A stretch of DNA of 41,283 bases from positions 1 through 41,283 of the forward strand of contig JAKFES010000300.1 of NCBI GenBank assembly GCA_036675585.1, written 5' to 3'. Source of the stretch: Zeimonas sp036675585 (lineage in GTDB: Bacteria > Pseudomonadota > Gammaproteobacteria > Burkholderiales > Burkholderiaceae_E). This document shows, in pieces, positions 32,685 through 40,153 of this stretch; position 1 is the stretch's first letter, and every line of letters begins with the position of its first letter. The position numbers and the translations under genes are program-made. The notes beneath the pieces were generated by a model. The model was not told where the DNA came from. It was given only the letters and a program-made list of their open reading frames with translations, and searched no databases.

Positions 32685-34226
32685 TCAGAAGCGCGGCAGA
32701 TCGGGAAACGGCAGGCGGCCGGCGTGCACGTGCATGCGCCCGTACTCGGCGCAGCGCGCGAGCGTGGGAATGGCCTTGCCCGGATTCAGGATGCCGGCCG
32801 GGTCGAACGCCCGCTTCACCGAGAAGAACGCGGCGCGCTCCTCGGGCGTGAACTGCACGCACATCGAATCGATCTTCTCGATCCCCACACCGTGCTCACC
32901 GGTGATCGTCCCGCCGAACTCGACGCACAGTTGCAGGATCTCGGCACCGAACCGCTCCGCCCGCTGCCATTCGTCGGGATCGTTCGCATCGAACAGGATC
33001 AGCGGATGCAGGTTCCCGTCCCCGGCATGGAACACGTTCATGCAGCCCAGCGCGTAGCGCTCTTCCATCTGCGCGATCGCCTCGAGCATGCGTCCGATCA
33101 TGCGCCGGGGGATCGTCCCGTCCATGCAGTAGTAGTCGGGCGAAAGGCGCCCGGCCGCGGGGAACGCGTTCTTGCGCCCGGACCAGAACAGCAGCCGTTC
33201 GGCCTCGGAGTTCGACACGCGGATGCCGCTTGCGCCCGCTTCGCGCAGCACGTTCTCCATGCGCTCGATCTCGTCGGCGACCTCCTCGGGCGTTCCGTCG
33301 GATTCGGCGAGCAGGATCGCGGCCGCGTCGAGATCGTATCCGGCGTGCACGAACTGCTCGACGGCGATCGTCGCCTTGCGGTCCATCATCTCGAGTCCTG
33401 CGGGCACGATCCCCGCCGCGATGATCCTGGCCACCGCATCGCCCGCGCTGACGACGTCGGCAAACGACGCCATCAGCACCCGCGCCAGTTGCGGGGTGGG
33501 AACGAGCTTGACGGTCACTTCGGTGACGACCGCGAGCATGCCCTCGGAACCGATCGACAATGCGAGCAGGTCGAGCCCCGCGGTGTCGAGCGCCTCGGAG
33601 CCGAACTCGATCGGTTCGCCGTCGCTCGAGAGTGCGCGCACGCGCAACACGTTGTGCACGGTGAGACCGTATTTCAGGCAGTGCACGCCGCCCGAGTTCT
33701 CGGCGATGTTGCCGCCGATCGAGCACGCGATCTGCGACGACGGATCGGGTGCGTAGTACAGCCCGTGCGCGGCCGCCGCCTCGGAGATCGCGAGGTTGCG
33801 CACGCCGGGCTCGACGCGGGCGATGCGCGCGATCGGGTCGATCGAGCGGATCCGGTTGAACTTCGCCATCGACAGCACGACGCCCGCGGCGTGCGGCATC
33901 GAGCCGCCCGACAGGCTGGTGCCGGCACCGCGCGCGACGACCGGCACGTCGAGCGCGTGGCACGCCTTCAGCACGGCGCGCACCTGCTCCTCGCTCTCGG
34001 GCAAGGCGACGGCGACCGGCATCTGGCGAAACGCACTCAGCCCATCGCATTCGTACGGGCGCGTGTCCTCGTCCCGGTGCAGCAGGCAGTGCTCGGGAAG
34101 GATGGCTCGCAGCCGTTCGATGACCGCGCGCCGGCGCTCGGCGGCGGGCGGCGCCGTCACGTCCGCGAAGCGGTCAGGCGCCGGCCGGTCGGTAATCGGT
34201 TTGAGGGTCGAAGACACGACGTGCAC
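32685..34226 (-). CDS. glcD: glycolate oxidase subunit GlcD
   Basis: 513 aa (E. coli 499). FAD-binding type 4: VARGAGTSLSGGSMPHAAGVVLSM, then APDPSSQIACSIGGNIAENSGG, and the C-terminal FAD-oxidase domain with VFHAGDGNLHPLILFD and GTITGEHGVGIEK. The D-2-hydroxyacid (glycolate, D-lactate) is oxidised here. The start is taken as GTG 34226; the first ~30 residues are poorly conserved, so a later start is possible. The upstream activator gene on the same strand ends 25 bases before it, so regulator-glcD-glcE-glcF could be one transcript. Confidence 0.94.
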   Translation of the reverse strand: MHVVSSTLKPITDRPAPDRFADVTAPPAAERRRAVIERLRAILPEHCLLHRDEDTRPYECDGLSAFRQMPVAVALPESEEQVRAVLKACHALDVPVVARGAGTSLSGGSMPHAAGVVLSMAKFNRIRSIDPIARIARVEPGVRNLAISEAAAAHGLYYAPDPSSQIACSIGGNIAENSGGVHCLKYGLTVHNVLRVRALSSDGEPIEFGSEALDTAGLDLLALSIGSEGMLAVVTEVTVKLVPTPQLARVLMASFADVVSAGDAVARIIAAGIVPAGLEMMDRKATIAVEQFVHAGYDLDAAAILLAESDGTPEEVADEIERMENVLREAGASGIRVSNSEAERLLFWSGRKNAFPAAGRLSPDYYCMDGTIPRRMIGRMLEAIAQMEERYALGCMNVFHAGDGNLHPLILFDANDPDEWQRAERFGAEILQLCVEFGGTITGEHGVGIEKIDSMCVQFTPEERAAFFSVKRAFDPAGILNPGKAIPTLARCAEYGRMHVHAGRLPFPDLPRF

Positions 34227-34251
34227 GATACCCGAGCTGGACGCGGAAGTG

Positions 34252-35598
34252 TCAGTCCCGCAGCCGCTTCCAGAGCGTCGTGCGCGACATGCCGAGACGG
34301 CGGGCCGCCTCGGCGCGGTTTCCGCCGGTCTGCTCGAGCACGCGTCGGATGCGCGCCTCCTCTTCCCGGGGCGACACGGGCATCCGGTAGTAGCGCGGCC
34401 GCGCCAGCGCGAGCGCGTCGTCGGCTTCGACGCTCGGAGGCGCCGTTTCGAGCAGCTCGGGCAGCAGGTTGCGCCGCTGGATCACCGAGCCCTCGGCGTG
34501 CACGACCGCGAACTCGAGCGCGTTCGACAACTGGCGCACGTTGCCCGGCCACGCGTACGACTCGAGCGCGGCCATCGCATCGGAAGCCAGACGCATCGGC
34601 GCACGCCGATAGCGCTCCGACAGCTCGGCGAGCATCTTGCTCGCGAGCAGCGGGATGTCCTGGCTGCGCTCGCGAAGCGGTGCGATCTCCAGCGGCAGCA
34701 CGCGCAGCCGATAGTAGAGATCCTCGCGGAACGTGCCCTTGCGCACCATCGCCTTCAGGTCGCGGTGCGTGGCCGTGATGACGCGCACGTCGATCTTGCG
34801 CGGCAGGTTCTCCCCGAGACGCACCACCTCGCGTTCCTGCAGGACGCGCAGCAGCTTCGTCTGCATCGCCGGCGAGATCTCGCCGATCTCGTCGAGCAGG
34901 AGCGTGCCGCCGTTGGCCGCCTCGAAACGTCCGACACGCACATGGGTCGCGCCGGAAAACGCGCCCTTCGCGTGTCCGAACAGTTCGGATTCGAGCAGGT
35001 TCTCGGGCAGCGCGCCGCAATCGAGCGGCACGAACGGGCCCTTGTTGCGCGGCGAATTGTCGTGCAACGCACGTGCGACGAGCTCCTTGCCGACACCGCT
35101 TTCGCCGTAGATCAGCACGCTCGCGTCGCTCGTCGCCGCGCGCAGGATCTGCGCGTACAGCGCCTGCATCGCCGGCGTGCGCCCGACCAGGCCGCCGAGG
35201 CTCCAGCGCTGCCGCACCTCGGCCTCGAGCGCGACTTCGCGCGTTCGATCGCGCAGCACGATCGAGCAGTGCAGCCCGGCATCGTTCGGCGGCAGCAGCA
35301 TCGCCCACATGCGCAGCGTGATTTCGGAATCATCGCGTTTGAGCGTGATGTCCTGCGTCTTGCGCATCGCCGTGCGACCCGGCACGAGCGAGCAGCGCCC
35401 GCGCGTCTCGCACTCCCGCGCGCATCGGGTGCCCGCAAAAAGCGTCGGACACAGCGCGCCGACGAGGCTCGGGGCGCAACTGCCCAGCAAACGCGCGCCC
35501 GCGGAATTGATCTCGACGACGCGTCGCTGGTCGTCGAGAAAGAGCACGCCTTCCTCGAGGCTGTCGAGCAGTACCTTCAAGGCGGCTAGCGTGACCAC
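34252..35598 (-). CDS. PAS-domain sigma-54-dependent transcriptional activator
   Basis: 448 aa. Residues ~1-125 form a PAS domain (VLFLDDQRRVVEINSAGARLLG) carrying five Cys, C41, C50, C59, C63 and C69, plus C111. The AAA+ domain (~133-370) has Walker A GESGVGKE (165-172), GAFSGA (212-217, Ser in place of the usual Thr of GAFTGA) and Walker B GTLLLDEIGE (231-240). A Fis-type helix-turn-helix ends the protein (GNRAEAARRLGMSRTTLWKRL). Start GTG 35598, 17 bases from the nearest dyad. It is divergent from the heme-copper operon, which has a sigma-54 promoter, so it is the probable activator. The Cys set may hold a metal or sense redox or NO; that is inference. Confidence 0.9.
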   Translation of the reverse strand: MVTLAALKVLLDSLEEGVLFLDDQRRVVEINSAGARLLGSCAPSLVGALCPTLFAGTRCARECETRGRCSLVPGRTAMRKTQDITLKRDDSEITLRMWAMLLPPNDAGLHCSIVLRDRTREVALEAEVRQRWSLGGLVGRTPAMQALYAQILRAATSDASVLIYGESGVGKELVARALHDNSPRNKGPFVPLDCGALPENLLESELFGHAKGAFSGATHVRVGRFEAANGGTLLLDEIGEISPAMQTKLLRVLQEREVVRLGENLPRKIDVRVITATHRDLKAMVRKGTFREDLYYRLRVLPLEIAPLRERSQDIPLLASKMLAELSERYRRAPMRLASDAMAALESYAWPGNVRQLSNALEFAVVHAEGSVIQRRNLLPELLETAPPSVEADDALALARPRYYRMPVSPREEEARIRRVLEQTGGNRAEAARRLGMSRTTLWKRLRD

Positions 35599-35614
35599 GA
35601 GCGCAACGTCCGTT

Positions 35615-35640
35615 GTTCAATGTGAACGTTCATTTGAACG
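35615..35640. promoter_or_regulatory. two abutting dyads, candidate activator sites (UAS)
   Basis: GTTCA-ATG-TGAAC (35615-35627) and CGTTCA-TT-TGAACG (35627-35640) are perfect inverted repeats of the same TTCA/TGAA half-site, centred 12.5 bases apart. They lie about 110-125 bases upstream of the predicted start of the sigma-54 transcript and 17 bases upstream of the activator's own start codon, so they may serve activation of the operon and autorepression. Confidence 0.7.
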
Positions 35641-35698
35641 CAAGAACGCCATTCACGTAACGGTACCCGCACCGGGCGGATGCTGGAAAGATGATGCA

Positions 35699-35711
35699 GA
35701 TCAAGCGATTG
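35699..35711 (+). promoter_or_regulatory. near-consensus IHF site
   Basis: GATCAAGCGATTG matches WATCAANNNNTTR at all specified positions except the first. It lies between the dyads and the -24 element, where an IHF bend would bring the bound activator to the promoter. Confidence 0.6.
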
Positions 35712-35718
35712 CGGCAAC

Positions 35719-35733
35719 TGGCACGACTCTGGC
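35719..35733 (+). promoter_or_regulatory. sigma-54 (-24/-12) promoter of the heme-copper operon
   Basis: TGGCACGACTCTGGC has the invariant GG-N10-GC spacing and a perfect TGGCAC -24; the -12 is TGGC rather than TTGC. The predicted start is near 35745. The first bases of the transcript form a hairpin, GGGCGC-GGTACT-GCGCCC (35748-35765), upstream of the GGGGAG ribosome site. Confidence 0.78.
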
Positions 35734-35787
35734 GTTGAACACGTCAGGGGCGCGGTACTGCGCCCGCCACTGAACGGGGAGAATGCC

Positions 35788-36060
35788 ATGAAAATACGGA
35801 TCGCCGCCGCTCTCGCAGCCACCGCTGTCGCAGCCACCGCGTTCGCCGCCCCGCCGGCTCAGGAGGATCCGCTCGCCGCGAGCTTCGAGCGGATGCTGGA
35901 CCACGAGCCGACGCCGACCGCGCCGATCGACCTGGCCGCCCTTGCGCGCCTCGGCGTCGATCCGCTGCACGAAGCGGTCCATGCGGCGCTGTGGCAGATG
36001 GAGCCGGCATCGTTCCACCTCGATACGCGACTCGCCGCCACCAGCGCGGCGCCGCGCTGA
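35788..36060 (+). CDS. small periplasmic protein, first gene of the heme-copper operon
   Basis: 90 aa, not recognised. A signal peptide (residues 1-21, MKIRIAAAL..., cleavage near AFA-A) precedes a mature part with H39, H61, H65, H77, M36 and M71 and no Cys. The segment LDHEPTPTAPIDLAAL and DPLHEAVHAALWQME are its most distinctive parts. GGGGAG precedes the ATG by 6 bases. It is the first gene of the sigma-54 operon, 13 bases from the CuA subunit gene. A metal-binding or assembly role is only a guess from the His/Met content and location. Confidence 0.75.
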   Translation: MKIRIAAALAATAVAATAFAAPPAQEDPLAASFERMLDHEPTPTAPIDLAALARLGVDPLHEAVHAALWQMEPASFHLDTRLAATSAAPR

Positions 36061-36073
36061 ACGGGCCGCTTCG

Positions 36074-36607
36074 ATGCTGCACGAATCCGCCTGGCTGGTC
36101 TCGCTCGCGTTGATGGGCCTGATCCTCGCCGTCTTCCTGTTCGTCTACTCGCAGTCGCATGTGCGCGAGGACGACTACACGCCGCTGCAGAAACGCGCGT
36201 ACCGGCTGCGCGCGCGATTGTTCTGGGTGATGGTGGTCACGCTGGGTCCGGCGATGGTCTACAACCTGATCGACCTGCCGTATGGATCGGCGCGGGCGAA
36301 CGCCCGGGCGGGCCAGGCGCAGGTCATCGACGCGATCGGCCATCAATGGCGCTGGCAACTGAGCCACGACGAAGTCACGATGGGCGAGCCGGTCGAGTTC
36401 CGCATCACCAGTGCCGACGTCAACCACGGCTTCGGCATCTACGACGCCGACCTGAAACTCGTCGCGCAGGCGCAGGCGATGCCCGGCTACGTCAACACGC
36501 TGCACCACACCTTCGATGCCGCAGGCACCTACCGCGTGCTCTGCATGGAGTACTGCGGCGTTGTCCATCACGCCATGATCGCCGAGATCAAGGTCGTCAA
36601 ACGGTAG
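36074..36607 (+). CDS. CuA-containing subunit II of a heme-copper reductase (NorS-like)
   Basis: 177 aa, shorter than classical COX2. Two N-terminal membrane helices (~8-26 and ~49-66) precede a cupredoxin domain. The binuclear CuA ligands are all present: H118 (VNHGF), C157, E159, C161, H165 and M168 in CMEYCGVVHHAM. QWRWQLSHDE matches the aromatic electron-entry region of COX2. It accepts electrons from cytochrome c or a cupredoxin on the periplasmic side. Order and partners match the small CuA subunit of norSY-senC-orf1 clusters. Confidence 0.88.
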   Translation: MLHESAWLVSLALMGLILAVFLFVYSQSHVREDDYTPLQKRAYRLRARLFWVMVVTLGPAMVYNLIDLPYGSARANARAGQAQVIDAIGHQWRWQLSHDEVTMGEPVEFRITSADVNHGFGIYDADLKLVAQAQAMPGYVNTLHHTFDAAGTYRVLCMEYCGVVHHAMIAEIKVVKR

Positions 36608-36615
36608 GAACCGAC

Positions 36616-38097
36616 ATGGCCGCATACACGAAATCGATCGATCGAGGCGCACACCCCGGCGTGCTGGCGTATCTCGTCACCGCGGTGGCGACACTGCTGC
36701 TGATGATGGTGTTCGGCGTGCTCATGCGCATGGAGCAGGCCGAATTCATCGCGCTGGGGCCGATGTGGTTCTACCAGCTGATGACGCTGCACGGCGCAGG
36801 AATGGTCGGCATCGCGGCGATCGCCGGCGCGGCGATCATGTGGCACTTCCTCGCGCAGTACGTCGAGCTTTCCCCGCGCGTGCTGTTCGCGAACCTGGCG
36901 CTGTTCGTCGGCGGCGTCGCGATGATTCTCGCCAGCGTGCTCGGAGGACGCTTCCATGGCGGATGGACGTTCCTCCACCCGCTCCCGGGCAAGTCGATGG
37001 GAATGTGGAGCCCGGGCTCGGCGGCGCTGTTCATGGGCGGCCTGCTGGTGATCGGCGTGGGTTTCCTGCTGCTGCACCTGGACATCGCCCGCGCGATCAT
37101 CGCGCGCTACGGCAGTTTCTCGCGCTCGCTGGGCTGGCCGCAGCTCTTCGGGCCCGACGACGGCAATGCGCCGCCGCCGACGGTGGTCGCCTCGACGATG
37201 GTGACGATCGTCAACCTGGTCGGGCTGGTGGCCGGCGCCAGCATTCTCGTCATGATGATGGTGAACGTCTACGTGCCGTCGTTCGAAATCGACGCGCTGC
37301 TGGCGAAGAACCTGATCTACTTCTTCGGCCACGTGTTCATCAATGCCACGATCTACATGGCGGTGATCGCGGTCTACGAGATCCTTCCGCGCTACGCGCA
37401 GCGTCCGTGGAAATCGAACCGCGTGTTCCTCGCCTCGTGGACCGCTTCGACGCTGATGGTGCTCATCATCTATCCGCACCATCTGCTGATGGATTTCGCA
37501 CTGCCGAGATGGATGCTGATCATGGGGCACGTGGTCGGCTACCTGAACACGTTCCCGATCCTCGTCGTCACGGCCTACGGCGGACTGATGCTCGTCTATC
37601 GCTCGGGAATCCGCTGGGACATGGCGTCGAAGCTGCTGTTCGTCTCGCTGTTCGGCTGGGCGGCGGGCGCGATGCCGGCGTTCATCGACGGAACGATCAC
37701 GGTGAACTACGTGATGCACAACACGCTGTGGGTTCCGGGACACTTCCACACGTATCTGCTGCTCGGCATGGTCACGATGGTGTTCGGCTTCCTGTACTAC
37801 ATCGGAAAGCCCGCACGCGAGAGCGTCGACGGCCTGCTCGACCGCGTCGCGCTGTGGCTGTTCGTCGTTTGCACGCTGGGGTTCACGCTGAGTTTTCTCT
37901 ACTCGGGCAAGGAGAGCGTCGCGCGCCGCTATGCCGCGCACCTGCCCGAGTGGGTGCCGTACGACCGTGTCGGCGCGGTGTTCGCGGCGTGCATCGTCCT
38001 CGCGGTGCTGGTCTTCTCGGTGCGTTTCCTGCTCCGCCTTCCTGCCGCGTCGCTGGACGCACCGCGCGCCGCGTTCGCCCGAGGCGCCGGCGCGTGA
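36616..38097 (+). CDS. heme-copper oxidase superfamily subunit I, sNOR (NorY)-like
   Basis: 493 aa, about 12 membrane helices. Ligands seen: H59 in helix II (TLHGAGM, low-spin heme), H239 in helix VI (FFGHVFIN, CuB), H288/H289 in helix VII (YPHHLLMD, CuB), H376 and H378 in helix X (VPGHFHTY, high- and low-spin hemes). Four residues after H239, where A- and B-family oxygen reductases have the Tyr that is cross-linked to the His, stands N243. Lack of that Tyr, the CuA subunit beside it and the senC-orf1 neighbours point to the sNOR nitric oxide reductases related to B-family oxidases. An automatic label would be cytochrome c oxidase subunit I. It overlaps the SCO gene (GTGA). Confidence 0.85.
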   Translation: MAAYTKSIDRGAHPGVLAYLVTAVATLLLMMVFGVLMRMEQAEFIALGPMWFYQLMTLHGAGMVGIAAIAGAAIMWHFLAQYVELSPRVLFANLALFVGGVAMILASVLGGRFHGGWTFLHPLPGKSMGMWSPGSAALFMGGLLVIGVGFLLLHLDIARAIIARYGSFSRSLGWPQLFGPDDGNAPPPTVVASTMVTIVNLVGLVAGASILVMMMVNVYVPSFEIDALLAKNLIYFFGHVFINATIYMAVIAVYEILPRYAQRPWKSNRVFLASWTASTLMVLIIYPHHLLMDFALPRWMLIMGHVVGYLNTFPILVVTAYGGLMLVYRSGIRWDMASKLLFVSLFGWAAGAMPAFIDGTITVNYVMHNTLWVPGHFHTYLLLGMVTMVFGFLYYIGKPARESVDGLLDRVALWLFVVCTLGFTLSFLYSGKESVARRYAAHLPEWVPYDRVGAVFAACIVLAVLVFSVRFLLRLPAASLDAPRAAFARGAGA

Positions 38098-38747
38098 CGG
38101 CCCGGGCGCCACGCCGCACGAACGAACGCGCGGAGTGGCGCGCCGGCCGCGCCGGCTTCGCGACGCTGGCCATCCTGCTGGCGGCGGCGGGCACCTTCTG
38201 GTGGGGCACGGACGGATTGCGCGCATTCACCGCCGAAGCGGCGCGTCGCGAGCAGGTACTGCGCAGCCCGATGCCGATTCCCGCGGTCGCCTTCGAGGAC
38301 CAGGACGGGCGCCGCTTCACGCTGGACGAATATCGCGGCCGCCGCGTCGCGGTCGAGTTCGTCTATACGCGTTGCGCCTCGATCTGCCGCAGTCTGGGCG
38401 CCGCGTTCCGGCAGATGCGCGACGCCGTGCCGGCCGATCGGCTCGGCGCCGATTTCGCGCTGCTCTCGCTCAGCTTCGATCGCGCGCGCGACGACCCCGC
38501 CGCGCTGAAGGCGTGGGCCGTTGCGAACGGCGCCGACGGCAGGCACTGGCGCGTCGCACGAATCGCCGACGAAGCGCAGCTCGAGGCACTGCTCGGCGCG
38601 TTCGGCGTCGTGGTGATCCCCGACGGCCTCGGCGGCTACGAGCACAACGCCGCGATCCATCTGCTCGACGCCGACGGACGACTCGTGCGGATCTCCGACA
38701 TCGAGGAGCCTCGGCGTTTCCTCGCCGAGATCGGACTGCGTAGATGA
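38094..38747 (+). CDS. SCO/SenC-family copper chaperone
   Basis: 217 aa, start GTG at 38094 overlapping the subunit I stop. One N-terminal membrane anchor (~20-37), then a periplasmic thioredoxin-like fold with C94-x3-C98 (YTRCASICRSLG) and H184 (YEHNAAIHLLD), the three copper ligands of SCO proteins. SCO delivers copper to the CuA site; here the target is presumably the subunit II encoded two genes upstream. The Pro usually after the first Cys is Ala. Equivalent of senC in norSY-senC-orf1. Confidence 0.9.
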   Translation: MTARAPRRTNERAEWRAGRAGFATLAILLAAAGTFWWGTDGLRAFTAEAARREQVLRSPMPIPAVAFEDQDGRRFTLDEYRGRRVAVEFVYTRCASICRSLGAAFRQMRDAVPADRLGADFALLSLSFDRARDDPAALKAWAVANGADGRHWRVARIADEAQLEALLGAFGVVVIPDGLGGYEHNAAIHLLDADGRLVRISDIEEPRRFLAEIGLRR

Positions 38748-39397
38748 AGCGCGTGCGCACGGCGATCCTCGGACTCGCTCGCCGGCGTGCGGTGCGGGTC
38801 GCCGCCCCGCTCGTGTGCGCGACGGCGCTCGCGCTCGCTCCGCTGCGCGAAGCGCTCGAATCGTCCATGAGCGCGCACATGCTCGTGCAGATGCCGTTGC
38901 TGGCCGCAGCCGGCTTCGCGGCCGCGCGCGCGCTTGCGGCACGCCGCAGGATCGCGCTGCGCCGATTCGTCGGCGGCCCGTGGCCGCTGGCGCTGCTGGC
39001 GATGCTGGCGTCGAGCTACTGGATGCTGCCGCGCGCGCTCGATGCGACGCTGACGAGCCCGTGGGCCGAGGCGGCGAAATTCGTCAGTTTGCCGCTGCTG
39101 GTCGGCGCCCCGCTGGCGCTCGCGTGGGAACGCCTCGGGGCCCTCGGCCGCGGCTTCGTGTGGAACAACTTCTTCAGCATGCTCGCGGTTCTGGGGTGGC
39201 TGTACGTCGCCGCTCCGGTGCGCGTATGCAACAGCTATCTGGTCGACGAGCAGGCGAGCGCCGGCTGGCGGATGGTGCAGCTGGCGCTCGTGTTCTTCGC
39301 AGCCTGGCTGGCCAGCCTGTTCGTCGGCGGCGAACCGGCCGCGAGCGAACGAAGCGATGCCGCCGGCGGCGAGCGCGTCATCCGTCATCCAGCCTGA
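38744..39397 (+). CDS. CtaG-like membrane protein (orf1 of the cluster)
   Basis: 217 aa, about five to six membrane helices, coupled to the SCO gene by ATGA (38744-38747). The segment SSMSAHMLVQMPLLAAAGF resembles the HM-xx-HM region of caa3-type CtaG assembly proteins and carries His and Met that could handle copper. C at the periplasmic-looking APVRVCNSYLVDEQASAGW loop. No catalytic domain. In norSY-senC-orf1 clusters the last gene encodes a similar hydrophobic protein; function not established. The C-terminal tail is polar. Confidence 0.75.
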   Translation: MKRVRTAILGLARRRAVRVAAPLVCATALALAPLREALESSMSAHMLVQMPLLAAAGFAAARALAARRRIALRRFVGGPWPLALLAMLASSYWMLPRALDATLTSPWAEAAKFVSLPLLVGAPLALAWERLGALGRGFVWNNFFSMLAVLGWLYVAAPVRVCNSYLVDEQASAGWRMVQLALVFFAAWLASLFVGGEPAASERSDAAGGERVIRHPA

Positions 39398-39423
39398 AAA
39401 GCGCGATTCCCGGACGCCGCGGC

Positions 39424-40086
39424 TCAGAGGACTTCCGACAGCCAGGCTCCGATGTCGGCGAGTTCCTGCGGACACACCGCGTGCCCCATCGGGTACTCGT
39501 GCCATTGCGGCGCATGACCCAGCGCCGCGAGTACCTCGCACGACCGCCGCGCGCGCTCGATCGCGATCGTCGGGTCGTCGGTGCCATGCGCGAGAAAGAT
39601 CGGCACCGACGCATTGGCCGCGTCGCGTTCGTCGGCGACCGTCGTGGCGAGCGGCAGCCAGGTCGACAAGGCCAGGATGCCGGCGAGCGGCGCCCGCGAG
39701 CGCAGCCCGGTGTGCAACGCGATGGCGCCGCCCTGCGAGAAGCCGGCGAGCACGATCCGGCGCGTGTCGATGCCGCGCGACACCTCGCGCTCGACGAGGC
39801 GCTCGAGCAGGCGCTGCGAGGCGCGAATGCCTGCTTCGTCCTGGCGGATGCCGTCCAGGTCGGCGACGTCGTACCAGGCGCGCATCGGCATGCCGCCGTT
39901 GATCGTGACCGGCCTGACCGGCGCGTTCGGAAACACGAAGCGAAGCGAACTGCGCGCGGGCAGGCGCAGTTGCGCGACGACCGGCTCGAAATCGTGCGCG
40001 TCGGCGCCCAGCCCGTGCAGCCACAATACGGCGGCATCGGGTTGCGTGCCGGTCTCGACCTCGACGACGTCGATGGGCCCTGTCAT
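39424..40086 (-). CDS. alpha/beta-hydrolase, carboxylesterase/phospholipase (YpfH/EstB) family
   Basis: 220 aa. Catalytic triad: S118 in GFSQGG, D170 in AHGTDDP, H202 in PMGHAV. Oxyanion-hole region LWLHGLGADAHDFEPVVAQL, then RFVFPNAPVRPVTINGGMPMRAWYD, the signature of bacterial carboxylesterase II/acyl-protein-thioesterase-like enzymes. No signal peptide, so cytoplasmic. Natural substrate unknown. ATG at 40086 stands 6 bases from TACAAT on the minus strand. It is convergent with the heme-copper operon (26 bases between) and divergent from the cysteine synthase gene. Confidence 0.93.
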   Translation of the reverse strand: MTGPIDVVEVETGTQPDAAVLWLHGLGADAHDFEPVVAQLRLPARSSLRFVFPNAPVRPVTINGGMPMRAWYDVADLDGIRQDEAGIRASQRLLERLVEREVSRGIDTRRIVLAGFSQGGAIALHTGLRSRAPLAGILALSTWLPLATTVADERDAANASVPIFLAHGTDDPTIAIERARRSCEVLAALGHAPQWHEYPMGHAVCPQELADIGAWLSEVL

Positions 40087-40092
40087 GGGTTC

Positions 40093-40098
40093 ATTGTA
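40093..40098 (-). promoter_or_regulatory. candidate -10 of the hydrolase gene (leaderless)
   Basis: On the minus strand TACAAT ends 6 bases before the ATG at 40086; the transcript would begin at the start codon. Confidence 0.45.
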
Positions 40099-40118
40099 TT
40101 GCCCGCGCGCGCAAATCC

Positions 40119-40124
40119 TAGAAT
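40119..40124 (+). promoter_or_regulatory. candidate -10 of the cysteine synthase gene
   Basis: TAGAAT (5/6 to the consensus) lies 29 bases before the ATG at 40154, which has GGGGAGGA as ribosome site. The two divergent -10 boxes are about 20 bases apart, so polymerase binding at one may exclude the other. Confidence 0.5.
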
Positions 40125-40153
40125 GAGCGCTCGGCTCTCCGGGGAGGAATGCA

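Noticed and set aside
31926..34778. 950-codon + strand frame opposite glcD and glcE
   Set aside because: Shadow of strongly recognisable glcDE genes; composition is Arg/His/Ala-rich with no domain.
36616..38097. cbb3-type (C-family) oxidase assignment for subunit I
   Set aside because: The Tyr six residues before the helix-VII His pair that cbb3 oxidases use is Val/Leu here, and the partner is a CuA subunit, not CcoO/CcoP cytochromes c.
36568..38226. 552-codon minus-strand frame opposite the heme-copper subunit I gene
   Set aside because: Arg/Asp/His-rich shadow of a membrane protein gene; no family match.
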